DNA of 64,000 bases from contig NZ_CP022260.1 in the NCBI RefSeq assembly GCF_003119195.2, positions 465,501 through 529,500 on the forward strand. The letters run 5' to 3'. The notes under the pieces were generated by a model. The model saw only the letters and a list, made by a program, of their open reading frames with translations. It made no database searches and was not told the origin of the DNA. The position numbers and the translations under genes are program-made. Numbering within the stretch: the stretch's first letter is position 1; every line of letters starts with the position of its first letter. This DNA is from Azospirillum baldaniorum. GTDB lineage: Bacteria; Pseudomonadota; Alphaproteobacteria; Azospirillales; Azospirillaceae. Below, one piece after another: positions 1 through 8,441 of this stretch.

Positions 1-487
1 GGGTCAGCGCGTCCAGCGCCGAGAAGGGCTCGTCGAGCAGCAGGACCGAGGGCCGCCCGACCAGCGCGCGGGCCAGCGCCGCGCGCTGGGCCATGCCGCC
101 GGACAGTTCGCGCGGCCACGCCCCGGCGAAGTCGGCGAGGCCGACGCGCGCCAGCGCCTGCACCGTGCGGGCCTCCCGCTCCGCCTTCGGCAGGTGGCGG
201 ATGCCGAAGGCGACGTTGTCGCGGATGCGCAGCCAGGGCATCAGCCGCGGCTCCTGAAAGACGAAACCGATCTCGTCGCGCGGGCCGCGGACCGGCCGGC
301 CGTTCAGCAGGACCTCCCCGGCGGTCGGCGCCTCCAGCCCGGCGATCAGCCGCAGCAGCGTGCTCTTGCCGCAGCCGGAGCCGCCGACGACGCCGAGGAT
401 TTCCCCCGGCGCCACCTCCAGCCCGATTCCCTCCAGCGCCAGATGGCCGTTGGGGTAGCGCTTGCTCACTCCGTCGATGCGCAGCAT
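1..487 (-). CDS. ABC transporter ATP-binding protein, sulfonate/nitrate type (partial)
   Basis: ATPase subunit expected to power import of an aliphatic sulfonate or similar anion with the permease and binding protein immediately upstream. The start is the ATG at 485-487; the 3' end lies outside the window, so only about 162 residues are visible. The visible part has Walker A (GGSGCGKST, about residues 35-43), a Q-loop (VFQEPRLMPW), the signature LSGGMAQR and Walker B (VLLLDEPF). The FQEPRLMPW form is typical of the SsuB/TauB/NrtD group. It is the last visible gene of the minus-strand operon and begins 4 bases after the permease stop. The exact substrate is inferred from neighbours only. Confidence 0.9.
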   Translation of the reverse strand, partial: MLRIDGVSKRYPNGHLALEGIGLEVAPGEILGVVGGSGCGKSTLLRLIAGLEAPTAGEVLLNGRPVRGPRDEIGFVFQEPRLMPWLRIRDNVAFGIRHLPKAEREARTVQALARVGLADFAGAWPRELSGGMAQRAALARALVGRPSVLLLDEPFSALDALT

Positions 488-491
488 CGGC

Positions 492-1340
492 TCAACCCTC
501 CGGCTTGAAGGAATCCTGCCAGCGCAGGAGCGGGCGGGACAGGGCGGCCAGCAGCCCGTCGGTCAGCTTGCCAAACACCGCGAAGGCGACGATGGAGGCG
601 AGGATGGTCGCCGGCTGGCCGGTCATCTGCCCGTCGGTCAGCAGGAAACCCAGCCCCTCGCTGGCCCCCATGAACTCCGCCGCCACCACGAACATCCAGC
701 CGAGCCCCAGCCCGGCGCGCAGCGCCAGCGCATAGGCGGGCAGGGTCGCCGGCAGCAGGATGCACCACACCAGCGCCGGCCCCGACAGGCGGAAGATGCG
801 CCCGACCTCCACCAGCTTGCGGTCCACGTCCAGGATGGCGCCGGACAGCGCCAGATAGATGGGAAAGAAGACCCCGACCGCGATCAGGATGACCTTCGAC
901 GTCTCGAAGATGCCGAACCACAGGATGAACAGCGGCACCCAGGCGATCGACGGGATGGAGCGCAGCGCCTGCAGGGTGGGGTCAAGCAGGCGGCGCGCCC
1001 AGCTCAGATAGCCGGTGAGCGCCCCCAGCACCGTCCCCGCCAGCACCCCGAACAGGAAGCCCAGCCCCACCCGGCCCAGCGTCGCCAGCACATGGGTGAT
1101 CAGGTCGCCGGACCGCCACAGGCCCCACAGGGTGGACAGGATGCGGCTGGGCGGCGGCAGCAGGCGCCCATTGGCCCAGCCCTGCGCCACCGCGACCTCC
1201 CAGCCGAGCGCCAGGGCCAGCGGGACGATCAGGCCGGCCAGCCAGTCCAGCCAGCGGCGGCGCGGCGCTGGACCGGATGCCTCCGGAAGGGAAACGGCGC
1301 CCGATTCTTGCCGGTCCAGCGCCGGTTCGATGACGGCCAC
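492..1340 (-). CDS. ABC transporter permease, SsuC/TauC family
   Basis: Inner-membrane permease of 282 residues for a sulfonate-type importer. The GTG start at 1338-1340 is preceded by a purine-rich AGGGGG site. After a hydrophilic N-terminus of about 30 residues there are several hydrophobic segments, and a BPD_transp_1-type coupling loop is visible around the second half (EVGRIFRLSGPALVWCILLP). It lies 12 bases downstream of the binding-protein gene and 4 bases upstream of the ATPase, so the three are probably co-translated. Similarity to SsuC, TauC and NrtB permeases does not separate their substrates. Confidence 0.9.
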   Translation of the reverse strand: MAVIEPALDRQESGAVSLPEASGPAPRRRWLDWLAGLIVPLALALGWEVAVAQGWANGRLLPPPSRILSTLWGLWRSGDLITHVLATLGRVGLGFLFGVLAGTVLGALTGYLSWARRLLDPTLQALRSIPSIAWVPLFILWFGIFETSKVILIAVGVFFPIYLALSGAILDVDRKLVEVGRIFRLSGPALVWCILLPATLPAYALALRAGLGLGWMFVVAAEFMGASEGLGFLLTDGQMTGQPATILASIVAFAVFGKLTDGLLAALSRPLLRWQDSFKPEG

Positions 1341-1352
1341 GGAACCGCCCCC

Positions 1353-2339
1353 TTACTGCGTCAGCGCCTTGGAGAAGGACGGGTCGATCAGCGCCGCGAC
1401 CGCCCCCTTCACGTCCACGTCGGCGCCCAGCACGCCGCTCTCCTGAAGGGCGAGGCCGGCCTGGAGGATGGTGTCGGCCTGCTCCGCGCCGATGGCGCTG
1501 TGGCTGAGGTCGGTGCGTTCCAACTGGCGGGCGGCCACCGGCTCCGACAGTTTCGCCGCGGTGGCGATGGTCGTCTTCAGCTCCGCCGGGTTGGCGAGCG
1601 CGTGGGCGCGGGCCTTCTCATAGGCGCGCAGGACGCGGGCGACCAACTCCGGCTGCTGTGTGGCGAACTCCTCCCGCACGTTCAGCACGCCCCAGCTGTT
1701 GGCGGCGGCGTTGCGGTAGAACAGCGTGGCGCCGTTGTCGATCTCCGCCTGGGCCATCAGCGGGTCGAGCCCCGCCCAGGCGTCCACATCGCCCTTCTCC
1801 AGCGCCAAGCGGCCGTCCTGGTGCTGCAGCAGGACCAGCTTGATGTCCTTGTCGATCAGCTTGTGCCGGGCGAGCGTGCGGACCAGGAAGATGTGCGGGT
1901 CGGTGCCGCGGGTGACGGCGACGCGCTTGCCCTTCAGGTCCTCGACCTTCGTGATGGCGCTGTTCGGGCCGGTGACCAGGGCGGTCCATTCCGGCTTTGA
2001 ATAGACGTAGACCGATTTGATGGGATTGCCGTTGATCCGCGCGATCAGCGCCGCCGCCCCGGCGGTCGAGCCGAAATCCAGGCTCCCGGCGTTCAGGAAT
2101 TCCAACGCCTTGTTGGAACCGAGGCTGAGCACCCAGCGCACGGCGATCCCGTCCTTCTTCAGATCCTCCTCCAGCCAGCCCTTTTCCTTCAGCACGAGGC
2201 TGACCGGGTTGTAGTAGGCGTAGTCGAGGCGGATCTCCGTCACCCTGTCGGCGGCGCGGGCGGCGCCCGGCAGAAGGCTGGACAGGGCGGCGGCGAACAG
2301 GGCGCCGAGCACGGCGCGACGCGGGAACAGGCTCGTCAC
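1353..2339 (-). CDS. ABC substrate-binding protein, aliphatic sulfonate (SsuA) type
   Basis: Periplasmic solute-binding protein of 328 residues. The N-terminus has two arginines and a hydrophobic stretch ending in ARAAD at about residue 30, so it is exported, possibly by Tat (PRRAVLGALF). The sequence then follows the SsuA/NMT1 pattern: an early LDYAYYNPVSLVLKEKG segment, LNAGSLDFGSTAG, and DLKGKRVAVTRGTDPH. The start is GTG at 2337-2339 with a GGGGAG site about 10 bases upstream. It follows tauD by 46 bases in the same operon, which points to alkanesulfonates or related organosulfur compounds. Substrate assignment is by family and context. Confidence 0.88.
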   Translation of the reverse strand: MTSLFPRRAVLGALFAAALSSLLPGAARAADRVTEIRLDYAYYNPVSLVLKEKGWLEEDLKKDGIAVRWVLSLGSNKALEFLNAGSLDFGSTAGAAALIARINGNPIKSVYVYSKPEWTALVTGPNSAITKVEDLKGKRVAVTRGTDPHIFLVRTLARHKLIDKDIKLVLLQHQDGRLALEKGDVDAWAGLDPLMAQAEIDNGATLFYRNAAANSWGVLNVREEFATQQPELVARVLRAYEKARAHALANPAELKTTIATAAKLSEPVAARQLERTDLSHSAIGAEQADTILQAGLALQESGVLGADVDVKGAVAALIDPSFSKALTQ

Positions 2340-2385
2340 GGTCGAAATTCTCCCCAGGGATTTGATGTTGTTGTGAGAGGTTTGC

Positions 2386-3243
2386 TCAGGGTCCGACGGG
2401 CCGGTCGCCCAGCACGGTGGCGCGGTGCATCAGGCGGCTGTGCGGCAGATAGTCGTTCACCGCGTAATGCTGGGTGGAGCGGTTGTCCCACAGCACGAGG
2501 TCGTCGGCCTTCCACCGCCAGCGCACGGTGAATTCCGGGCGGCTGATGTGGTCGAACAGCAGGTCGAGGATGGCCGCGCTCTCGCGGTCGCTCAGCCCGA
2601 CGATGCGCGCGGTGAAGTTTTCGTTCACGAACAGCGCCTTGGCGCCGCTCACCGGATGGACGCGGACCACCGGGTGGGTCACCGGCGGGTGGCGGTCGCG
2701 GGCCGCGCGCCAGCGGGCGTGCGTCTCCGGATCGCCGCTGTGCCGCCATTCGGGAAAGGATTTGGTGAAGTCGTGCAGCGCGGTCAGCGGGTCGAGCAGG
2801 CGGCGCAGCGGTTCCGACAGGCCGTTGTAGGCGGCGATGTTGCTGGCCCACACGGTGTCGCCGCCGTTGGGCGGGATTCGCTTGCCCGACAGCGCCACGA
2901 TGGCCGGCGGCGTCTCGATGCAGGTCACGTCGGTGTGCCAGACGTCGTTGTCCGTCACGTTGTGCGGCCCGGTGTCGAGCACCATGATCTCCGGCTGCTC
3001 GGGCACGTTGGGATAGACGGGGTGGACGTGCAGGCTGCCGAAGCGGGCGGCGAAGGCGCGCTGCGCCGCGGGCGTCAGGGGCTGGTTCTCGAAGAACAGC
3101 ACCTGATGGGTGACCAGAGCGCGCTCCAGCGCGGCTGCCTCCGCGTCGCTCAGCGGATGGGTGAGGTCCAGCCCCTCCACCCGCGCGCCGATGGCCGGGC
3201 TGACGGGTGTGATGGACAGGCTGGGCAGAGACATGTCGGGCAT
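2386..3243 (-). CDS. tauD: Taurine dioxygenase TauD
   Basis: Fe(II)/2-oxoglutarate-dependent dioxygenase that hydroxylates taurine next to the sulfonate, releasing sulfite and aminoacetaldehyde. It has 285 residues, close to the usual 283. The facial triad is visible as WHTD (H103, D105) and the distal His in DNRSTQH (about 259), and the 2-oxoglutarate-binding Arg lies in MHRATVLGD (about 274). Family-typical blocks ITPVSPAIGARVEG, LHVHPVYP and KSFPEW match TauD closely. The ATG start at 3241-3243 has GGGGA upstream. It sits between the sulfatase and the second sulfonate ABC system in one operon. Regulation by sulfur limitation is likely from family knowledge, but no operator is identified. 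Confidence 0.93.
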   Translation of the reverse strand: MPDMSLPSLSITPVSPAIGARVEGLDLTHPLSDAEAAALERALVTHQVLFFENQPLTPAAQRAFAARFGSLHVHPVYPNVPEQPEIMVLDTGPHNVTDNDVWHTDVTCIETPPAIVALSGKRIPPNGGDTVWASNIAAYNGLSEPLRRLLDPLTALHDFTKSFPEWRHSGDPETHARWRAARDRHPPVTHPVVRVHPVSGAKALFVNENFTARIVGLSDRESAAILDLLFDHISRPEFTVRWRWKADDLVLWDNRSTQHYAVNDYLPHSRLMHRATVLGDRPVGP

Positions 3244-3280
3244 GGCGGTTCCCCGGATGGCAAAGATGGGAGAGGAGGAA

Positions 3281-4825
3281 TCAGGCGTCGGGCGGCACCG
3301 GCTCCACCGCCGGCAGGCGGGCCAGCGCCTTCAGCGTGTCCTCAGCGACCCCGAAATTGCGGACGTAGGAGGTGGCGGCGTTGCGGTGGGGCTGGAAATC
3401 CCAGGGCGTGTGGTGCCCGGTCAGCAGCACCTTGTGGACGAACAGCCGCCGGTTCTGGCTCTCGATCACCGCCCGGCGCAGAGCCGGCGCGTTCCAGCGC
3501 CGGGCGACGGATGCGGACAGATCGGCCTCGATGGCGGCGAGATCGCGCGCGCCGGCGCGGTTGACCAGCTCCTTCGGGTCGGCCTCCAGATCGTAGAGCT
3601 GCGGCGGGTCGCCGTCGCAGGCGATGTATTTGTAGCGGCCGCGCCGCACCATGAAGGCGGGGTTCAGCGTCCCTTCCCCCAGATACTCCGCGAAGATGGT
3701 GCGGCCGGCGCCGCGCGCCGAACCGGCCAGCAGGGGCAGCAGGCTTTCGCCGTCGAACGGGTCGACCGGCAGCGGCGCCCGGCCGTCGAGCAGGTCGAGG
3801 ATGGTGGGGAACAGATCGACGTGCGACACCGGGGCCGACACCCGGCGCGCCGCCCAGCGTCCCGGAGCGTGCACCAGCAGCGGCACGCGGGACGACCATT
3901 CGAAGAAGGTCATCTTGTACCACATGCCCCGCTCGCCCAGCATCTCGCCATGGTCGCCGGTGAAGACGATGATGGTGTCTTCGGCCAGCCCGGCCCGCTC
4001 CAGCGCGGTCAGCAGGCGCCCAACCAGCTCGTCCACATAGCTGATGGAGCCGTAATAGGCGTGGCGGGCGGTGCGCACCCGCTCCTCCGTCAGGTCGTAG
4101 CGGTGCAGCCCGTCCATGTAGTGGAGCCGCCGGCTGTGCGGATCGAGCCGCTCCGGGGGGATGGGCGGCACCGAGGGCAGGTCGATCGCCGCGTGATCGT
4201 AGAGGTCCCAGTGCTCCGGCAGGCAGTTGAAGGGGTCGTGCGGGTGGGTGAAGGACACCGCCAGGAGGAAGGGCGCCTCGTCCGCCGTGCGGCCGTAATC
4301 GTAGATCTTCTGCACCGCCTGATGCGCAGTCTCCTCGTCGAAGTCGATCTGCAGGCTGCGGTGGCAGGGGCCGGCCTCGACCACGCTCGCCATGTGATGA
4401 GACCAGTCGTAGGCCAGCGCCCCGTTCCCCCAATCGGGCGTCCAGCCGAAATCGGCGGGATAGACGTCGGTGGTCAGCCGCTCCTCGAAGCCGTGGAGTT
4501 GGTCGGCGCCGACAAAATGCATCTTGCCCGACAGGCAGGTGCGGTAGCCGGCGGCGCGGGCGTAATGCACGAAGGTCGGCACGGAGGAGGCGAACTCCGC
4601 CGCGTTGTCGAAGGCGCCGATGGCCGAGGGCAGCCGCCCCGACAGCAGCGCGAAGCGCGACGGCGCGCAGAGCGGGTAGTTGCAGTAGGCGTTGTCGAAC
4701 ACGACGCCTTCCGCGGCCAACCGCGACAGGTTCGGCGTCTTGACCACCGGATGACCGTGGAAGGGCAGGGCGGGGGCCGCCATCTGGTCGGCCATGATGA
4801 ACAGGATGTTGGGGGGCCGCGACAC
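3281..4825 (-). CDS. betC: Choline-sulfatase-like sulfatase (BetC type)
   Basis: Type I sulfatase of 514 residues that should hydrolyse a sulfate ester, most probably choline-O-sulfate, releasing sulfate and choline. The formylglycine-forming motif CAPSR is at residues 53-57, and metal-binding ADQ follows NILFIM near the N-terminus. GKMHF and the following block down to TTDVYPADFGW are characteristic of the BetC group rather than arylsulfatases. There is no signal peptide, so the enzyme is cytoplasmic. The start is GTG at 4823-4825. It is placed between tauC and tauD, which makes sulfur acquisition the likely role here rather than osmoprotection. The substrate is inferred. Confidence 0.85.
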   Translation of the reverse strand: MSRPPNILFIMADQMAAPALPFHGHPVVKTPNLSRLAAEGVVFDNAYCNYPLCAPSRFALLSGRLPSAIGAFDNAAEFASSVPTFVHYARAAGYRTCLSGKMHFVGADQLHGFEERLTTDVYPADFGWTPDWGNGALAYDWSHHMASVVEAGPCHRSLQIDFDEETAHQAVQKIYDYGRTADEAPFLLAVSFTHPHDPFNCLPEHWDLYDHAAIDLPSVPPIPPERLDPHSRRLHYMDGLHRYDLTEERVRTARHAYYGSISYVDELVGRLLTALERAGLAEDTIIVFTGDHGEMLGERGMWYKMTFFEWSSRVPLLVHAPGRWAARRVSAPVSHVDLFPTILDLLDGRAPLPVDPFDGESLLPLLAGSARGAGRTIFAEYLGEGTLNPAFMVRRGRYKYIACDGDPPQLYDLEADPKELVNRAGARDLAAIEADLSASVARRWNAPALRRAVIESQNRRLFVHKVLLTGHHTPWDFQPHRNAATSYVRNFGVAEDTLKALARLPAVEPVPPDA

Positions 4826-4853
4826 GGCGAAAGCACTCCGGTTCGGGAAAGCG

Positions 4854-5708
4854 TCAGGTCTTGCCCTTCCAGGGCACCAGCCAGGATTCCAGCAGGCGCA
4901 TCCCGTAGGAGAAGGCGAAGGCCCAGGCGGCGATGATGCCGATGCCGACGAACACCACGTCGGTGGCCAGGAAATGCGAGGCGGACATGATCATGAAGCC
5001 GATGCCGCGCGTCGCCGCGATCAGCTCCGCGGCGACCAGCGTGCTCCAGCCGACGCCGATGGCGATGCGCAGGCCGGTCAGGATCTCCGGCAGGGCGCTG
5101 GGCAGCACGATGGCGCGGAAGAGCTGCCAGCGCGTGGCCCCCAGCGACAGCGCAGCGTTCACCCGCTCGATGGGCAGCGACCGCACGCCGGCCTGCGCCG
5201 ACAGGCAGATCGGTGCGAACATCGCCAGCGTCAGCAGGGCGATCTTTGACACTTCCCCGATGCCCAGCCAGATGATCATCAGCGGCAGATAGGCCAGCGG
5301 CGGCAGCGGCCAGTAGAACTCGATGGGCGTGTCGAGGATGCCCTTGGCCCAGCGGTTCAGCCCCATCGCCAGCCCCAGCGGAATGCCCAGCGACGCCGCG
5401 ATCAGTGCCGCGGCGAGAATGCGCAGCAGGCTGGCCGACACATGCTCCCCAAGCGTGGCGCCGGCGTAGCCGTCCTCCAGGATGGCGAGGAACTGGGCGA
5501 CCACCTCCCCCGGTGCCGGCAGGAACAGCGGCGTCACCAGCCGGTAATGCGACACCAGAAACCATGCGGCGATCAACAGGAGGCCGGTGACCGCGCTGAT
5601 CGGACCGGTCCGCGCGCCGTCCAGCCCGAAAGGCCGCAGGGCGACGGTCCGGGGCCGGGCGGCGGGGACCGCGAGGGGTTCGGTGGTCGTGCGGGCGGCG
5701 TCGGTCAT
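4854..5708 (-). CDS. tauC: Taurine ABC transporter permease TauC
   Basis: Membrane permease of the taurine importer, 284 residues. It has a cytoplasmic N-terminal extension of about 35 residues followed by roughly six hydrophobic segments. The coupling loop is visible as VNAALSLGATRWQLFRAIVLPSALPEI, with only its first part needed for the call (SLGATRWQLF). The ATG at 5706-5708 overlaps the tauB stop by 4 bases (ATGA). The betC-like gene starts 28 bases downstream. Family alone does not distinguish TauC from SsuC; the adjacent TauA-like protein gives the taurine assignment. Confidence 0.9.
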   Translation of the reverse strand: MTDAARTTTEPLAVPAARPRTVALRPFGLDGARTGPISAVTGLLLIAAWFLVSHYRLVTPLFLPAPGEVVAQFLAILEDGYAGATLGEHVSASLLRILAAALIAASLGIPLGLAMGLNRWAKGILDTPIEFYWPLPPLAYLPLMIIWLGIGEVSKIALLTLAMFAPICLSAQAGVRSLPIERVNAALSLGATRWQLFRAIVLPSALPEILTGLRIAIGVGWSTLVAAELIAATRGIGFMIMSASHFLATDVVFVGIGIIAAWAFAFSYGMRLLESWLVPWKGKT

Positions 5709-6508
5709 TGCAGCGTCTCCCCGCGGTGGACCGTCGCGTGATGCGGACGGTGAACGAGATCGCGGATGCGGTTGTGCAGGTCCCCGAACTCCGGGTCGGA
5801 CAGGATGGCGCGCACGTCCCGCTCGGCGGCGAAGCGCCGGACGAAATCCAGATCGAAGCGGGCGACGATCCGGCCGGGGCGCGGCGACATCACCACCACC
5901 GTCGTGCCGAGGAACAGCGCCTCCTCGATGGAGTGGGTGATGAAGAAGATGCGCTTGCCGGTGCGCGCCCAGACGTCGACCAGCAGCTCCTGCATCTGCT
6001 CCCGGGTCAGGCTGTCGAGCGCGCCAAACGGCTCGTCCATCAGCAGGATCTTCGGGTCGGTGGCCAGCGCGCGGGCGATGCCGACGCGCTGGCGCATGCC
6101 GCCGGACAGCTCGTGTGGGGCGGCCTTGGCGAAGCCCTCCAGCCCGACGAGGCGCAGCAGCTCAGCGGCACGGTCCCGCCGCTCCCGCACTGGAAGACCG
6201 GCGAAATCCAGGCCGAGCGCCACATTGTCCAGCACGCTCTTCCAGGGCAGCAGCGTGTCCTTCTGGAACACCACGCCGCGGTCGGCGCCGGGGCGCTCCA
6301 CCGGCTGCCCGTCCAGCGTGATGCTGCCGTCCGACAGGGGAAGGAAGCCGGCGATGGCGTTCAGCAGCGTGGACTTGCCGCAGCCCGACGCGCCGAGCGC
6401 GACGACGATGCTGTTGGCGTCGATGTCCAGCGATGCGCGGTCCAGCGCGTGGATCGCCCCGCCGTCACGGCCTGGAAAGAACACGCTGGCGTTCTGCACC
6501 CGGAGCAT
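5705..6508 (-). CDS. tauB: Taurine ABC transporter ATP-binding protein TauB
   Basis: ATPase of the taurine importer, 267 residues. Walker A is GASGCGKST (about residues 38-46), the Q-loop is VVFQKDTLLPW, the signature is LSGGMRQR, Walker B is ILLMDEPFGALD, and the H-loop is FITHSIEEA. This Q-loop form is typical of TauB/SsuB. It lies 25 bases after tauA and overlaps tauC by 4 bases, the conventional tauABC order. Confidence 0.92.
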   Translation of the reverse strand: MLRVQNASVFFPGRDGGAIHALDRASLDIDANSIVVALGASGCGKSTLLNAIAGFLPLSDGSITLDGQPVERPGADRGVVFQKDTLLPWKSVLDNVALGLDFAGLPVRERRDRAAELLRLVGLEGFAKAAPHELSGGMRQRVGIARALATDPKILLMDEPFGALDSLTREQMQELLVDVWARTGKRIFFITHSIEEALFLGTTVVVMSPRPGRIVARFDLDFVRRFAAERDVRAILSDPEFGDLHNRIRDLVHRPHHATVHRGETLQ

Positions 6509-6533
6509 GGCGCACCTCCCGTCCGGTTGCGGT

Positions 6534-7535
6534 TCAGGGCAGAGCCTTGACGTAATCCGCCGTGACGAAGCCGCCGTAGCTGGGCAGCACGGTGCTGACC
6601 TTCTTCTGCTCCTTCAGGAATTCAGCGGTTTCCTTCAGGATGCGGGCGGTGCCGCTGCTCTCGCCGCCGTCCAGCCAGTCCTTGCTGGCCTGCTGCTTGG
6701 CCGGGATCAGCGACAGGTTGTTCAGCGCCGCCGCCTGATCGGGCGGCGTGCCGCCGAGAAGCCCGGCCAGCGTCTTGGCGTTCGGTGATTCCGGCCCCCA
6801 GGCGGCCTTGTCGTCGCGGAAGGAGACGCTGTAGCGCTCCACCACCCCGGCGAAGCTCTTCAGGAAGGCCGGGTTCTCCTTGGCGAAGGCGGCGGTGGCG
6901 ACCCAGGCGGTGAAGGTCGGGGCGCCGCGGTCGGCGACCTGCCGGGAGGTTAGCAGAACCTTGCCGGTCTTCTTCAACTCGGTCAGCGCCGGGTCCCAGA
7001 CGAAGGCACCGTCCAGGTCGCCGCGGTTCCAGGCCGCGACGATGTCGGGCTGCGGAATGGCGAAGACCTGGGCGTCGCGCTCGCTCAGCTTTTCCTGCTT
7101 CAGCACGGCGAGGAGCTGGTAATGGTCGGTCGAGACCGGGGCGGCGGCCAGCTTCTTGCCCTTCAGGTCGGCGGGCGTCTCGATTCCGGAGCCGTTGCGG
7201 ACCACCAGCGCCTCGTCGGTGCCGGAAGCGCTGGCGAGGTAGAAGGCCTTCACGTCCAGGCCGCGGCTGACCGCGGCGGCGAAGGGGCTTGAGCCGACAT
7301 AGCCGACCTGGACGTCGCCCGACGCGATGGCGGCGAAGATGTCGGCGCCCGAATTGAACTTGCGGAAATCGATCTCGGCGCCGGTCGCCTTGGCGAAGTC
7401 CCCGTTGGCGATGGCCACCGACGACGGCAGCGCGTCGGTCTGGTAGGCGACGACGACCTTGCCGGCGGCTTCGGCGGAGACCGGCGCCAGGGTGGCCAGC
7501 GCGAGCAGGGCGATGGAAGGCAGGAACTGCTTCAT
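6534..7535 (-). CDS. tauA: Taurine-binding periplasmic protein TauA
   Basis: Solute-binding protein of 333 residues with a Sec signal peptide (cleavage expected near SAEAAG, about residue 24). The mature region closely follows TauA: VVVAYQTDALPS, FRKFNSGADIFAAIASGDVQ in part, GYVGSSPFA, and IVAAWNRGDLDGAFVWDP. These blocks separate it from SsuA. It is the first gene of the minus-strand operon tauA-tauB-tauC-betC-tauD followed by a second sulfonate ABC system. A 193-base AT-rich leader lies upstream and probably holds the operon promoter. Confidence 0.93.
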   Translation of the reverse strand: MKQFLPSIALLALATLAPVSAEAAGKVVVAYQTDALPSSVAIANGDFAKATGAEIDFRKFNSGADIFAAIASGDVQVGYVGSSPFAAAVSRGLDVKAFYLASASGTDEALVVRNGSGIETPADLKGKKLAAAPVSTDHYQLLAVLKQEKLSERDAQVFAIPQPDIVAAWNRGDLDGAFVWDPALTELKKTGKVLLTSRQVADRGAPTFTAWVATAAFAKENPAFLKSFAGVVERYSVSFRDDKAAWGPESPNAKTLAGLLGGTPPDQAAALNNLSLIPAKQQASKDWLDGGESSGTARILKETAEFLKEQKKVSTVLPSYGGFVTADYVKALP

Positions 7536-7728
7536 GGTGGCTTATCTCCCCCGTCTTCACCCGGCGGCGCGGTCGTCCGCCGGTGAGGAAACTCTACATA
7601 TCAAGAAGGGAAATAATCAACATCCAAGCTCATAGATGTGTATTATTTTTCAATAAGCAACAAATATAACTTGTCAAATTTAATCGGGATGACGCGACGC
7701 CGATTTCCCTTCAGGACGGAAGGCGGCG
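7536..7728. promoter_or_regulatory. AT-rich region upstream of tauA
   Basis: This 193-base stretch is markedly AT-rich compared with the surrounding genes, especially 7590-7690, and separates tauA from the 3' end of the nitroreductase gene on the same strand. It is the expected promoter region of the tau operon. No confident -35/-10 pair or CysB/Cbl-type site could be assigned by eye. Confidence 0.5.
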
Positions 7729-8313
7729 TCAACCCGCGCGGTACACGCCTTCGGACACGAAGGCGGTCAGCGGACGGCGACCGTTCGGGGTTTCCTGCAG
7801 TTGGAATTCCTCAGCCAGCGCATCGACCGGCCCCTGACGCCCAACGGCGATGAGGATGTCCACGGCGATCCCCTCCGGCACGCCGAGCACGTTGCCTGCC
7901 GCGGCACGGTCGAATCCACCGATGGCGCGGGTGTGCCAACCGGCCAGGAACAGTTGGTGCGCGAGGTTGGCCCATGCCGCTCCGGTGTCGAAGGAATGGG
8001 TGTGGTTCGGCGATCCGTCGTCGTAGGTCGTCTTGGAGAGAACCGCGATCAGGGCCGACGCCTTGTCCGCCCACAGCCGGTTTCGTTCGTTCAGCAGGCC
8101 GAAGACGGCCGCCCACGACGAGGACTGGCGTTTGCTGTGGATGAAGCGCCAGGGCTGGGCGTTGCGGGCGGATGGCGCCCAGCGCGCCGCCTCGAAACCC
8201 TGCTCCAGAATGGTGTCGGGGATTTCCTCCCCGGTGTAGGCCCGTGGCGACCAGCGGTTCACGAACAACGGATCGATGTCGTGGTCGGGACGGCGGTGTT
8301 CACGGACGGGCAT
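7729..8313 (-). CDS. Nitroreductase-family protein
   Basis: FMN-dependent nitroreductase-family oxidoreductase of 194 residues. The N-terminal segment FVNRWSPRAYTGEEIPD and the motif ARWAPSARNAQPWRFI are the FMN-binding signature of this family, and a C-terminal GVPEGIAVDILIAVG block completes the fold. I chose ATG 8311-8313 because the upstream part of the same frame has no similarity. It lies between two sulfonate systems and downstream of a TauD-like gene, separated by 128 bases. A role in organosulfur metabolism is possible, but the substrate cannot be read from the sequence. Confidence 0.85.
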   Translation of the reverse strand: MPVREHRRPDHDIDPLFVNRWSPRAYTGEEIPDTILEQGFEAARWAPSARNAQPWRFIHSKRQSSSWAAVFGLLNERNRLWADKASALIAVLSKTTYDDGSPNHTHSFDTGAAWANLAHQLFLAGWHTRAIGGFDRAAAGNVLGVPEGIAVDILIAVGRQGPVDALAEEFQLQETPNGRRPLTAFVSEGVYRAG

Positions 8314-8441
8314 GGGTCTCTTCTCCGGCGGAACGGCGACGGTGCACGGATGGGAAAATCGGATTTCCCGGTTTCCCAAACCGTGACCGACAGCCACACA
8401 AATTTTTCGTTCTTCCCAAGTCGGGCAAACCGGGGCTCCTC

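Noticed and set aside
462..2000. Long plus-strand open frame of about 510 residues
   Set aside because: It runs antisense to the permease and binding-protein genes, is Gln/Arg/Gly-rich without any domain, and is a by-product of high GC content.
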